A stretch of DNA of 61,854 nt from Aquabacterium sp. (GTDB lineage: Bacteria > Pseudomonadota > Gammaproteobacteria > Burkholderiales > Burkholderiaceae_C): assembly GCF_014378415.1 (NCBI RefSeq), contig NZ_JACMNS010000095.1, positions 1 to 61,854 of the forward strand, written 5' to 3'. A program made the position numbers and the translations under genes. Positions within the stretch are counted from its first letter, which is position 1. Each line of letters begins with the position of its first letter. The notes under the pieces are model-generated. The model was not told where the DNA came from. It worked only from the letters and a program-made list of their open reading frames with translations, and did no database searches. Positions 18,615-27,650 of this stretch are shown piece after piece.

Positions 18615-19505
18615 ATGAAAGCATCATTCATCCGCATCGCCGAAATCTGGTTGCCCAACCAGGACCACACCCTGCTGGAGTTTGGAGGTGGGCTGTTCGG
18701 CCCCGCCAAAGGTTTTGCTGCCGCCACGCGCTCACTGTGTTTTGGCTTGGGCGAAGGACTGCCGGGCCAGGCCTGGGAAGAAGGCCGACCCATCCTGCTG
18801 AAAGACTTTGACAGCCTGCACTTTCGCCGCACAGCCGCCGCCAAAGAGGCCGGATTGAGTTGCGCCATCGCCCTGCCCATCTTTGTGGGCAGCACCTTGA
18901 AGGCGGTCGTGGTGCTGTTCGGCGGCAGTGCCGACGCCCGCGCCGGCGCGATCGAGTTGTGGCACAACAGCCCACGCGTGACCACGGACATGACCTTGGT
19001 GGACGGCTACTACGGCACGGCCTCGGACTCGTTCGAGATCCTGTCCAAGGATACTTTTTTGCCGCGTGGCACCGGCCTGCCTGGCCTGGCATGGCAACGC
19101 GGCGGCGCCGTGTTCATGGAAGACCTGGGCGCCTCGTCCCGCTTCTTGCGCGGCGCCACCGCGGCCGAAGCCGGCATCACCCGAGGGCTGGGCCTGCCCT
19201 GCCCCACCAAAACCGATGAAATCTATGTCATGACCTTGCTGTCTGCCTTGGGCACGCCCATTGCACAGAAGCTGGAGAGCTGGGCGCCCGATGCGGCGCG
19301 TCAGCAACTTGAACGCAGTTTCGGCTTTTGCGAAACACAGGGCAGCTTGTCTTCACCAGCAGACCCCATTGCCCTGAACTCCTCTGCCGAGAACCCCATG
19401 GCCAGCGCCTTCTTGACAGGTGTGCCAGCGATTGGCGAATCCATGATTGCCATCCCGGTCGTGGCCGATGGCGAGGTCAACGAAGTGCTGGCCTTGTATC
19501 TGTGA
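18615..19505 (+). CDS. Twin GAF-domain protein
   Basis: A 296-residue protein with two GAF-like repeats. The first (~5-125) has GFAAATRSLCFGLGEGLPGQ then LPIFVGSTLKAVVVLFGG; the second (~150-230) has LPRGTGLPGLAWQRGG and AGITRGLGLPC. The G-L-PG-AW pattern is typical of GAF sensors that bind small ligands or nucleotides. No output domain is attached, so it may act through a partner. The ATG at 18615 is chosen over a GTG 24 bases upstream; neither has a good ribosome site. Its last 29 bases overlap the 3' end of the convergent AraC-type gene. Confidence 0.72.
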   Translation: MKASFIRIAEIWLPNQDHTLLEFGGGLFGPAKGFAAATRSLCFGLGEGLPGQAWEEGRPILLKDFDSLHFRRTAAAKEAGLSCAIALPIFVGSTLKAVVVLFGGSADARAGAIELWHNSPRVTTDMTLVDGYYGTASDSFEILSKDTFLPRGTGLPGLAWQRGGAVFMEDLGASSRFLRGATAAEAGITRGLGLPCPTKTDEIYVMTLLSALGTPIAQKLESWAPDAARQQLERSFGFCETQGSLSSPADPIALNSSAENPMASAFLTGVPAIGESMIAIPVVADGEVNEVLALYL

Positions 19506-20520
19506 CCTGCGACAGGGCCTGAGGCCGACGAAAAACGGCGGGTGACACGCCCTCCCAGCGCGTGAAAGCGCGCGTGAAGCTGTGCCGATCCTGAAAGCCC
19601 AGTTTGATGCTGATGGCTTCGATGTCCAGGTCGGTCTCGTGCAGGAGCTTGCGCGCCCGGTCGTGACGCACGCGGGTCTGCACCTCGGCAAAGCCTTCGC
19701 CTTCTTCTTTCAAGCGGCGCTGCAGGGTGCGCGGGTGCAGGTCCAACAAGGCCGAGACATCGTCCACCTTGGCGCCCAACAGATCGGTCCGCAAGGACAG
19801 CAGTTGCTCGATGCGGGTGGTCAGGGTGCCTTGCTCGCTGATTTTTTTCAGGCGCTGCTCGACCATCAACTGCGCCTGCGCATTGAGCGAAGGGAAGCCG
19901 CCCTTGAGCGGTTTGTCCAGGCTGCTGGACGCGTTGACCAGGCGGTTCTCGCTTTGATTGAAACGCACTGGCACGCCAAAGTAAGAGCCGTACACGCGTG
20001 GATCAACTTGCGGGCCGTGCTGAAACCAGACCTCGCGCAAGGGATCTTCGCGCGGCGAGATCATGCGGGAGAACTTGACGATGCAAGTGAGCGCCGCCTC
20101 GACCAAGCCAGGATGCGCGGGCTCGTCGCCCTCTACCCGCAAGGTCACATTGAAGGTGAACGCGTCGTCCGAAGTCGCGATGCGCAGGGCCGGGTGCACG
20201 ATGTGCGGCATCCAGTCCAGCGCCATCATGCCGGCCCGCAAGGTGGCACAGGTCGCGATGAAGGTGTCCACCTCGGGGATGGCGTCAAAGCCGTAGGTGT
20301 CACCCAGCACCAGGGGGAAGTAGGCGGTTTCGGTGGCGGCCTCGCACACCTCGAAAAGGCGGCGCAAGGCCGCCAGGCTGAGCTTGGACAAATGGTTGTC
20401 GAACACCTCGACGTTGATCTGCGCGCGGCTGACGGCTTCTTGCATGTTGAAGCCGCAGCGCGCTCCCGCCTTGGACAAGGTGGACATCACGTAGAAGTTG
20501 AGGAAGTCGTCCCCGCTCAT
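19477..20520 (-). CDS. AraC-family transcriptional regulator (OruR/ArgR-like)
   Basis: A 347-residue regulator. The N-terminal ~190 residues resemble the AraC arabinose-binding-like domain PF12625 (MPHIVHPALRIATSDD, YFGVPVRFNQSENRLV). The C-terminal ~100 residues are the AraC double helix-turn-helix, with VSALLDLHPRTLQRRLKEEG as the first unit and DIEAISIKLGFQDRHSFTRAFTRWEGVSP as the second. It diverges from the metal-dependent hydrolase gene at 20687 with 166 bases between, so that gene is a likely target. Such regulators often sense amino acids or lipid-derived signals; the ligand is unknown. Confidence 0.87.
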   Translation of the reverse strand: MSGDDFLNFYVMSTLSKAGARCGFNMQEAVSRAQINVEVFDNHLSKLSLAALRRLFEVCEAATETAYFPLVLGDTYGFDAIPEVDTFIATCATLRAGMMALDWMPHIVHPALRIATSDDAFTFNVTLRVEGDEPAHPGLVEAALTCIVKFSRMISPREDPLREVWFQHGPQVDPRVYGSYFGVPVRFNQSENRLVNASSSLDKPLKGGFPSLNAQAQLMVEQRLKKISEQGTLTTRIEQLLSLRTDLLGAKVDDVSALLDLHPRTLQRRLKEEGEGFAEVQTRVRHDRARKLLHETDLDIEAISIKLGFQDRHSFTRAFTRWEGVSPAVFRRPQALSQVTDTRPALR

Positions 20521-20686
20521 GGCTGCATGCTCATCTCAAAGTTAACCCTTGCATAACCCGAACGTACTAACACCTGGCCATCATGACATGTCGCTGTCGG
20601 TTCCGCGCTGTCGCTGAATGCCATGGCGGCAGGGTCGCGCCATTTTTAGACTGAAGGCAGTAGTAGCTACCCCAGAGGACGACAGC

Positions 20687-21580
20687 ATGACGCCACACTC
20701 CAGCAAGCCCGAACACATCGTTCCCCGTGAAAAGCTGGACTTCCAGCTGGACGACAAGATGCCCCGATTCTGGTTCGGCGGCGACCCGTTCAAGACCCGC
20801 GTGTTCGACGGCATGCAGGCCGCTTTTCCGGATGGTGAACGTTATTTCATCACCAGCGTGCGCGCCTTTCGCCACCTCATCACCGACCCCAAGCTGGCCC
20901 AGGACGTGAGGGACTTCACCCGCCAGGAAGGCCAGCATGGCATTGCCCACACGCGGTACAACGCGGTGTTGCGCCAGCAAGGTTTAACGGTGGATGACTT
21001 GGTGGTTGAGGTCAAGCACTTGTTCGAGGACTACACGAAGAAGTATTCGCCCGGGTACAACCTGGCGCTGACCGCCGCCTTCGAGCACTTCACCGCGATG
21101 ATGGCCGAATCACTGTTCTCGGAAAGGGACGTGATGGCCCCGGCCCACGAGAAGGTGCGGGCCATGTGGGCTTGGCATGCGATCGAAGAGATGGAGCACA
21201 AAGCCGTGGCCTACGACGTGATGACCAAGGTGGCCAAGGTCGGCTACATCCTTCGTTGCACCGCGCTGGTTCACGCGATGTACAAGGTCGTCAAGGACAG
21301 CCTGCGCCTGACCAACCGCTTCTTGCGCGACGATGGTTTCACGCGCACCCAACGCTTTTTCATGACGCTGAAAGGGCTGAACTTTTTGTACGGCATCAAC
21401 GGCCTGTTCTCCAAGAACATGCTCAAGCTGCTGGCGTATTTCAAGCCCGGCTTCCACCCCTGGCAGCACGCGGTCATCCACAGCTACCCGGTCTGGATCA
21501 AGGCCTACGAAGAAACGAACGACCCGATGCTGGCGGGTGACGCTTTGTTCCAGGCCGGCTTGATCAGCCCCCGCCGCTGA
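20687..21580 (+). CDS. Metal-dependent hydrolase, PF10118 family
   Basis: A 297-residue protein; the ATG at 20687 has GAGGA seven bases upstream. The carboxylate/histidine motifs of the family are visible: [14 protein letters not shown] near residue 85, HFTAMMAES near 125 and [10 protein letters not shown] near 160. This is a ferritin-like four-helix arrangement with E and H ligands expected to bind a di-metal centre. Members are annotated as predicted metal-dependent hydrolases but are poorly studied. A hydrophobic stretch in the last third suggests membrane association. It diverges from the AraC-type regulator and overlaps the tail of the OmpA-type gene by 17 bases. Confidence 0.82.
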   Translation: MTPHSSKPEHIVPREKLDFQLDDKMPRFWFGGDPFKTRVFDGMQAAFPDGERYFITSVRAFRHLITDPKLAQDVRDFTRQEGQHGIAHTRYNAVLRQQGLTVDDLVVEVKHLFEDYTKKYSPGYNLALTAAFEHFTAMMAESLFSERDVMAPAHEKVRAMWAWHAIEEMEHKAVAYDVMTKVAKVGYILRCTALVHAMYKVVKDSLRLTNRFLRDDGFTRTQRFFMTLKGLNFLYGINGLFSKNMLKLLAYFKPGFHPWQHAVIHSYPVWIKAYEETNDPMLAGDALFQAGLISPRR

Positions 21581-22256
21581 CCGGTTCGCGCAAGAAGATC
21601 TCGACACGGCGGTTGCGCGAGCGGCCATCGGCACTGCCGTTGTCGGCAATGGGCTCGCGGGCACCACGGCCTTGCGTGTCAACGCGAGCGCTGCCCACGC
21701 CACGGTCCACAAGGAAAGCCTTGACGCTTTGAGCACGTTCACGCGACAAGGGCTCGTTCACCGAATCAGAACCGGTGCTGTCGGTGTGGCCCACGATGTT
21801 CACCAAAGTGTTGGGCTGGGCCTTCAAGCCTCTGGCGAATTGCTCCAGCACGCTGCGCAACTCGGGCTTGATGTCGGCGCGGCCCACGTCAAACGACACG
21901 TCGGCCGGCACGTTCAGCTTGAGCTGGTTGTCGTTGGTGCGGGTTACTTCAACGCCCGTGCCTTGGGTGGCTTGCTCCATGGCGCGCTGTTGCGCATCCA
22001 TGTGGCGTGACCACACGTTGCCGGCAATGGCGCCCAAAGCGCCGCCGATCAAGGCACCAGTGCCGGCTTTGCCACCCGTGGTGGAGCCGATCACCGCACC
22101 CGTGGCAGCGCCAATGGCGGCCCCGGTGCCGGTGCGGCGCTGGGTGTCGGTCATGTCGGCGCAAGCGCCCAGCAAGGCGGTCACCGAGACGATGGCGAGG
22201 GCGACGGCGCGCTGAGCAAAGCGGCCACGGGCGGGGGATGGGGTCGTGGTGTTCAT
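21564..22256 (-). CDS. OmpA-family outer-membrane lipoprotein with glycine zipper
   Basis: A 230-residue precursor; the ATG has GGAG eight bases upstream. A signal peptide ends at the lipobox LLGAC, so the mature protein should begin with lipidated Cys32. A Gly/Ala-rich zipper (~42-80, repeated GAxxG steps) follows. The C-terminal OmpA-like domain binds peptidoglycan: [22 protein letters not shown] and RSRNRRVEI are the usual contact motifs. It tethers the envelope to the cell wall. It lies just downstream of rdgC on the same strand, about 100 bases away. Confidence 0.93.
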   Translation of the reverse strand: MNTTTPSPARGRFAQRAVALAIVSVTALLGACADMTDTQRRTGTGAAIGAATGAVIGSTTGGKAGTGALIGGALGAIAGNVWSRHMDAQQRAMEQATQGTGVEVTRTNDNQLKLNVPADVSFDVGRADIKPELRSVLEQFARGLKAQPNTLVNIVGHTDSTGSDSVNEPLSRERAQSVKAFLVDRGVGSARVDTQGRGAREPIADNGSADGRSRNRRVEIFLREPVSGGG

Positions 22257-22360
22257 GAGATGGTCTCCGTTTGGAAATGATTTTGAGCGCAGCCCGGGCA
22301 AGGTGGCATCAGCGCATGGCGCGCTGCCTTGTAAGACTTCGCCGACAAGCCCGCGCCCGA

Positions 22361-23263
22361 TCAAGCCCCCATGACCTGCTCGCCGCCCAGGGCATCCACC
22401 AGATCGGGGATCAGTTGGCTCAACTCGCCCGTGGCAATGGCGGCATCGGCGTCAAAGGCCTCATCTTTGCTGGCCGCCTTCTGGCCTTCGAACACCACGT
22501 CCAGGAAGGTCAACTTCTTGATCTGCATGGTGTCGGTCAGCATGAAGGAGACGCGCCCCTCCCAGCTCATGCCCAGCTTGGTGGGCACCTTGCCGCTGGT
22601 GATGTGCTGGCGCACTTCATCGATGTCCAGAAGGTGCCTTGAATAGCGCACCACCGACTTCATCTCGTCGGCCGACTTCAGCTCGCAATCGCGGTCAACC
22701 GTGAAGGTGGCAGGCGGTTCGCCGCTCACCAGCCATTCCGACATGGCCACGGCCGATGACTGCTTGGTGTGCAACTGGCTGACGGCGATGGTCTCCAGCG
22801 TCTTGACCAGGAAGCTGGCCACTTCGTCGGCCTTGCCCTGGCTGCTTGAATCGACCAGCAACAGGCGCTGCTCGGGGTCGATCCAGACGTTGACGGACGC
22901 CTGCTTGGTGAAGGCCATGGGCAGCAACTCCAGCATGGCCTGTTCCTTGATCTCCTTGGTTTGTTTTTTGCCGGGCTTGCGGCCGGTGTCTTGCTCGATC
23001 TTGGCCGCGATCTCCTCGGTGCGGCGCTTGATCACGGCACCGGGCAGCACGCGCTGCTCGATCATGAGCTTGAGCAGCAACTGGCCACCCACCTTTTCAA
23101 CCAGGGGCGCGTGCTTGATGCCGCGAGGCTCCACCCAACCAGACGATTGCTGCTGGGTGGCGCCACATTCCACAAACCTAGCCTTGTACAGGCTTTCTTC
23201 GATCTGAGCCACTGAAGCGGACCAGTCCGGCCCAATGCGATACACCGTCAAATTCTTGAACAC
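22361..23263 (-). CDS. rdgC: Recombination-associated protein RdgC
   Basis: A 300-residue protein beginning at a GTG (VFKNLTVYRI), the usual RdgC start, with AAGGA five bases upstream. The family core is clear: QSSGWVEPRG, RVLPGAVIKRRTEEIAAKIE, a lysine-rich KKQTKEIKEQA linker, and a C-terminal DIDEVRQHITSGKVPTKLGMSWEGRVSF. RdgC forms a dimeric ring around DNA and restrains RecA. It begins 20 bases after the stop of the 1364-residue gene on the same strand, so the two may be co-transcribed. Confidence 0.95.
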   Translation of the reverse strand: MFKNLTVYRIGPDWSASVAQIEESLYKARFVECGATQQQSSGWVEPRGIKHAPLVEKVGGQLLLKLMIEQRVLPGAVIKRRTEEIAAKIEQDTGRKPGKKQTKEIKEQAMLELLPMAFTKQASVNVWIDPEQRLLLVDSSSQGKADEVASFLVKTLETIAVSQLHTKQSSAVAMSEWLVSGEPPATFTVDRDCELKSADEMKSVVRYSRHLLDIDEVRQHITSGKVPTKLGMSWEGRVSFMLTDTMQIKKLTFLDVVFEGQKAASKDEAFDADAAIATGELSQLIPDLVDALGGEQVMGA

Positions 23264-23283
23264 AGGGGTCCTTGTGGTTGATG

Positions 23284-26200
23284 TCAAACAGGGGGAGCTT
23301 GCGGGGGTGGCGGATTATCCCGCCAATGGCCGCCCGCGCTGAAACACTCCCACGCCCATTTCACCCAGCGCAACAGCGAGGCCGACAACCAAAGCGCCCA
23401 CAACAGCATGACCACCCGGTAAACGACCACTGGTGCCGAGAGAAGCCAGGCCTGGGCAGTGGTGGCAGCAAAGCGGTCTGCGTACCAATGCAGGTGCGAG
23501 GCATCTGACCCGTTGCCCAGCACCATCAAGTCCGGATAACCCAACAAACCCATCCGCACGGTCTCCAGCAAGACCCCCGCCGCCAGCAGGCCCCACAGCG
23601 CCACCGCAATCTGCGCGGTGATGAACCAGCGCCGGCTCAAGGCCGGCCCGAATCGGCGGCGTGATTCCATCACCAGGAACCAGCCCACCACCACCGCGAT
23701 GCCGATCAGCGACATCTGGGCGATGCCCAGGCCCAACAGCACCCACGACACCGCGCTGAGCGGGGTGAACCGCGAGCGCCCCAAGCCCCAGGCCACGGCG
23801 ATGATGACGATCAACACGCCCCAGAAAAGAACAGCGGGGCCGACGCTGGGCCCGCCCACGGCCAGCACCACGCGGTCGGCGGGCACGTTGATGGAAGTGC
23901 GGTCATTGACACCCGCCGCGCCCACATTCAGGGTTTGGGATTGGAACCACCAGGACATGCCACGCGGCTCGCGCCAATCCAGCTTGACCACATGGGCCCC
24001 GGGCGTGATGGGCACCATGACGGCAGCGGCTTGCTGCTGCACGGGCAGCACCTGCCCATCCACGGACACCGCCAGGAGTTCGGCACCGGCTGGCAACTGA
24101 AAGCGGTGGTTGCCGCCCTGGCTGGAGCGCAGCGCGGTTTGCGCGGACACGTCCGTGGCACGCGCGCCGGGGTTCACGCTGGTGTCCACCCGGTCGACCG
24201 TGAAGGTCTGGCCTGCCACGCCGCTTGGCTTGGACACGTCAATGACCACCTGTTCGCCCGGCCAGGGTTGCCAGGTGGGCATCCAGCGCCCGGCCTCCTG
24301 GTGCACCACGGGCGCGATGCCGGACAAGGCCACGTGCCATTGCGTGGAGGTGTCCAGCTTCCACACTTCAATCTGGTTCAGCGCCTTGGTGCTGTTCAAG
24401 GACAGCTTAGGTGACTCTTTCAAGGTGCTGACAAAAGCCACCGACTCGTTCGCACCCAGCTGCACCGTGGCCACGCCATCCTGCACTTGCACGGCATCGT
24501 CGTTGACCGATTCACCACTCAGCAATTGAACCCTGACCCGCAGCGGCGCCAGGCTGGGCGTGATGCGCTGGATGTGCGTCTCGGCCGTCCAGCGCAGGCC
24601 CAGGTGGAAGGTGCGCGCCACACGCACAAAGGGCGGCAAGGCGTCCCGCTGCGTGCCTCGGTCTTCGGATTGCACCGAGGATTGCTCGCGCGACAAGCTC
24701 AGGGCGCCCGAGGCCAAACCACGGGCGTCCAGGCCGGCCAGGGTCCAGCCCTGGGTTTGCGACTTGACTTCGCGCACCGGCATGGGCAGCGAGATGTCCA
24801 CCGCCGAGGCATTGCCCACATCGGCTTCCAGGACAACCTGGCTCACGCCTTGGCTCAAGGCGATCCACAAGGCGCCGGCATCGTCTCGGCGGATGGCCGC
24901 CGGCTTGCCGTCCACGGTGACAGAAGCCGGCCGCCAGTTCACGCCCTGCCCTGGCAAAGGCATGGTGACATCGGCCAGGGCATGGGCCTCGATGCGCAGC
25001 TGAATGCGCGAGCCGGTCGCCACCAGCCACAGGCGTGGCACATCGGCGCAACGTGGCATGCAATCGGGGGGCGCGGTCAGCTTGTTGCGCAATTCGTCCA
25101 GCAAGGCGCTGGCGGGTGGGGTCACGGGTTCGGCGGGCGTGGGTTCGGCCGCCCGGGCATCACCTTGTGCACCCATCAACAAGGCCGCGCAGATCCAGGG
25201 CAGCACGGTGGCCAGGGCCGCACCTTCTGCCGGGACAGGCTTGCTGCGCCAAGAGGGCCACCAGGGCATCTTGCCCAGCATGCTCAACAGGGCCATCACC
25301 AGCAGCGCCAGACTGGCCAGGCGCCATGCCACCGTGCCAGCCGGCGGCAACAGCACCAGCCGCAAGGATTGAGACTGCTGCACCGGCCCTTGCCAAGCCA
25401 GGCGATGCGCGTTCCATTGCCAACTGGGCAAGCCCGGGCCCGTTTGCACCTTGGCACCGGGATCCTGCTCGTCCAGCCGTTGCGCCAACTTTGGCGCGGG
25501 TGCGGGCACCGCCTGCGACTTGCTCACGCTGTACTGCCGGCTGCTCACGGACGCTGGTGGCGCGCCATCGGCCTCGGGCGAAGGCGCGTCTGCCAGGGTC
25601 GCCTCCACCGCCTCGGACGCCGCCTGATTGCGCTCTCGCTGCGCTTCGCCCATGGTCTGCCAAGGGCGCTCCAGCGCCGGGTACATCGACAAGCGGACCT
25701 GCTGCACGGCATACGGCAACAGCACCAAGGCGATCAAGCAGGCCAAGGCCCTTTCGGCCCACGTGGACAGGACCAGGAGCCTGCCGGAAGGCAAGACCTT
25801 GGTCAGCGCATGAAACGCCAACATCATCAGCCACAGCGATTGCGGCGCGCCAGGCATGTGCCAGGACACGACCAGCGCAGCCCCCAACAAGGCCCCACGC
25901 TTCCAGCCGAACAGTTTGCCAGCGGCCAAAGCGCTCAAGAGCACGAAGAAAAAGTCCCACAAGGTCCAGCGTGACACCCACGAACCGTCGGCAGTGTCCA
26001 CCCCGCCAGCGTGCAGCAAACGCCAACCGGGCGGCAAGTTCAGCATCGCCGAGGCCTTGTTGAAATCAACGGCCCAGCCTGATGCCGGCAAGGTGCGCAC
26101 ACCGCCCACCACCCGGCTGTCGGCACTCAAACGGGCGGCGCCGGTGCGCACTTCCAGGCCATCTGGCCCAGGGTTCTTCAAGCGGGTGATCGATTGGTCA

Positions 26201-27378
26201 TCGTCGTTCAAGGAGGCCCGGCCCAGCACGCCAGGCGCGGCCAACTCAAGGCGAGACGAACGCGACAAGGTGCCGGTGATTTCGTCGTGGAAGGTGTAGC
26301 CCTGTCCATCAAAATCAAGCCAGAGCTCGCGCGCGATGCGCAAGCTGTCGGGGTTGGGCACGGGGTTGCCACGGCGCGTCTGCACCAGCTTCAAGGTGTC
26401 GCCGGGCCGCAGGCGGTAGGCGGGGTAGGCACGCCAGGGCTCGGGCATGGCCACCTGTTTGGGGTCCACCGACACCACGCCTTCCACGCTCACCAGCCGA
26501 ACATCGTTGTGCGCGGCAAACGACCAGATCTCATCCTCTGATGCCGCGCCTTTGGGCAAGGTCAAAGCCTGCACTGGCGACATCAGCCGCGCCCGCAATT
26601 CGATCGACCAGTTGCCAGGGCGCCCTTGCACCACCAGCTTGCCGTTGTCGTGCAGGCGCACCGGCAAAGGGCTGTCGATGGATTCGGCGACCAGGCCCGG
26701 CAGCAAGGCCAGGGGCAGCTCGATCTCGCGGGCCCTGCCCGAGATGGCGATGTCGTAATGCGTGGTGACGCGCAAGGGCACTTGGTCGTCCACCAGGCGC
26801 GTGGTGTGCACGGTGTGGGCATCGGTGCTTTGGGCCACTTGCGGGGCTTGCTTCAACCAGACGCGGCCTTCGGCGTCAGGCGCACGGGCGACCTGCGCCC
26901 TATCCACCCACAACACGACGCTGCCCACGCCCTTGGGCAACTGCAGGTCTTGCGGCATGTCTTTCCAGGGGATGTTGCCTTCGACCACATGGCGGCCGGG
27001 CGCCAGCAAGGTCACCGGGTGCCCATCCGCCTCGGACACCGGCAAAGCGCGCCCGTTCGCCTTGACGTCCTTGGGCCAACGTGTGGCCTCGCCTGGCAAC
27101 ACGACCTGCGATGCCAAGCCATATACCTGGACTTCGAAGCGGAAGCTCGCGGCCTGCGCGCCCGCACGCAGCACCAACGATGATGGCCAGACACAGGCCT
27201 TGGCCTGGTCGCCGTTGTACGGCGGCGGACACAGCAAGGCCTCATGGCCATGCATGGCCCAAGGTAACCAGTCTTTCAGACTGGCGGGTACTTCGTTTTT
27301 GCCCAAAGGCGCCGCGATCGCCACGCTGCTCAAAAAGCCAGCAATGACAGCCATCGCTGGCCTGGAAATGAAGCGCAT
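23284..27378 (-). CDS. Large membrane-anchored protein with internal duplication, unknown function
   Basis: A 1364-residue protein not assigned to a family; start ATG at 27378 with AGGGG upstream. An N-terminal signal sequence (to ~23) leads into a long beta-rich extracytoplasmic region. Membrane helices cluster at ~470-560, with others at ~683-740. A second extracytoplasmic half ends in helices at ~1176-1243, ~1253-1273 and ~1313-1336. The stretch around C50/C62 (LCPPPYNGDQAKACVW, then R-FEV--YGLAS-VVLPG) is echoed around residue 770 (DCMPRCADVPRLW, then R-EAHALADVTMPLPG), each followed by a V-VDGKP- or VKANGRALP-like strand. This suggests two copies of one module, each with a two-Cys loop that may form a disulfide. 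Rapid Ala/Pro-rich linker at ~600-660. Confidence 0.85.
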   Translation of the reverse strand: MRFISRPAMAVIAGFLSSVAIAAPLGKNEVPASLKDWLPWAMHGHEALLCPPPYNGDQAKACVWPSSLVLRAGAQAASFRFEVQVYGLASQVVLPGEATRWPKDVKANGRALPVSEADGHPVTLLAPGRHVVEGNIPWKDMPQDLQLPKGVGSVVLWVDRAQVARAPDAEGRVWLKQAPQVAQSTDAHTVHTTRLVDDQVPLRVTTHYDIAISGRAREIELPLALLPGLVAESIDSPLPVRLHDNGKLVVQGRPGNWSIELRARLMSPVQALTLPKGAASEDEIWSFAAHNDVRLVSVEGVVSVDPKQVAMPEPWRAYPAYRLRPGDTLKLVQTRRGNPVPNPDSLRIARELWLDFDGQGYTFHDEITGTLSRSSRLELAAPGVLGRASLNDDDQSITRLKNPGPDGLEVRTGAARLSADSRVVGGVRTLPASGWAVDFNKASAMLNLPPGWRLLHAGGVDTADGSWVSRWTLWDFFFVLLSALAAGKLFGWKRGALLGAALVVSWHMPGAPQSLWLMMLAFHALTKVLPSGRLLVLSTWAERALACLIALVLLPYAVQQVRLSMYPALERPWQTMGEAQRERNQAASEAVEATLADAPSPEADGAPPASVSSRQYSVSKSQAVPAPAPKLAQRLDEQDPGAKVQTGPGLPSWQWNAHRLAWQGPVQQSQSLRLVLLPPAGTVAWRLASLALLVMALLSMLGKMPWWPSWRSKPVPAEGAALATVLPWICAALLMGAQGDARAAEPTPAEPVTPPASALLDELRNKLTAPPDCMPRCADVPRLWLVATGSRIQLRIEAHALADVTMPLPGQGVNWRPASVTVDGKPAAIRRDDAGALWIALSQGVSQVVLEADVGNASAVDISLPMPVREVKSQTQGWTLAGLDARGLASGALSLSREQSSVQSEDRGTQRDALPPFVRVARTFHLGLRWTAETHIQRITPSLAPLRVRVQLLSGESVNDDAVQVQDGVATVQLGANESVAFVSTLKESPKLSLNSTKALNQIEVWKLDTSTQWHVALSGIAPVVHQEAGRWMPTWQPWPGEQVVIDVSKPSGVAGQTFTVDRVDTSVNPGARATDVSAQTALRSSQGGNHRFQLPAGAELLAVSVDGQVLPVQQQAAAVMVPITPGAHVVKLDWREPRGMSWWFQSQTLNVGAAGVNDRTSINVPADRVVLAVGGPSVGPAVLFWGVLIVIIAVAWGLGRSRFTPLSAVSWVLLGLGIAQMSLIGIAVVVGWFLVMESRRRFGPALSRRWFITAQIAVALWGLLAAGVLLETVRMGLLGYPDLMVLGNGSDASHLHWYADRFAATTAQAWLLSAPVVVYRVVMLLWALWLSASLLRWVKWAWECFSAGGHWRDNPPPPQAPPV

Positions 27379-27445
27379 ACCCACCCCTGTGTTGATCTGC
27401 TGCGGACTCTGCCAGAAATCGATGCGTTTTTACAAATGAGCGCAG

Positions 27446-27469
27446 CGGTATCGCCGGTCGATACCGGCG
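27446..27469. repeat. Overlapping inverted repeats between the large membrane gene and the helicase gene
   Basis: CGGTATCG-CCGGT-CGATACCG (27446-27466) is a perfect 8-bp inverted repeat. CGCCGGT-CGAT-ACCGGCG (about 27452-27469) is a second perfect one using overlapping bases. Only one hairpin can form at a time. No T run follows on either strand. Confidence 0.7.
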
Positions 27470-27475
27470 GGCTGA

Positions 27476-27650
27476 AATCACCTGGCCCCGGACAACGCCC
27501 GGCTGGTGTGGGACCGCTTGCCCATCGCACTGGCCTTCGCCGGGCTGCTGTCGGCCATCTGGCGCGAGCACCTGGGGGTGGGCGGGCACACGCTCAAGCA
27601 CCTGCTGGCGACCGTGGCGGCGGCCTTGGTGTTGCACGCACGGTTCACTG
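27476..27650 (+). pseudogene. Remnant of a membrane-protein gene, ceramidase-like C-terminal part
   Basis: The plus-strand frame from 27476 reads HLAPDNARLVWDRLPIALAFAGLLSA, then a hydrophobic end with HLLATVAAALVLHARF. The HLAPDNARLVWDRLP block resembles a conserved loop of bacterial alkaline ceramidase-like membrane proteins (PF05875), where a YH precedes it. An in-frame TGA stands two codons upstream and no full gene surrounds it. The frame then runs into the 3' end of the helicase gene on the other strand. I read this as the leftover tail of a deleted gene; the family name is tentative. Confidence 0.55.
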
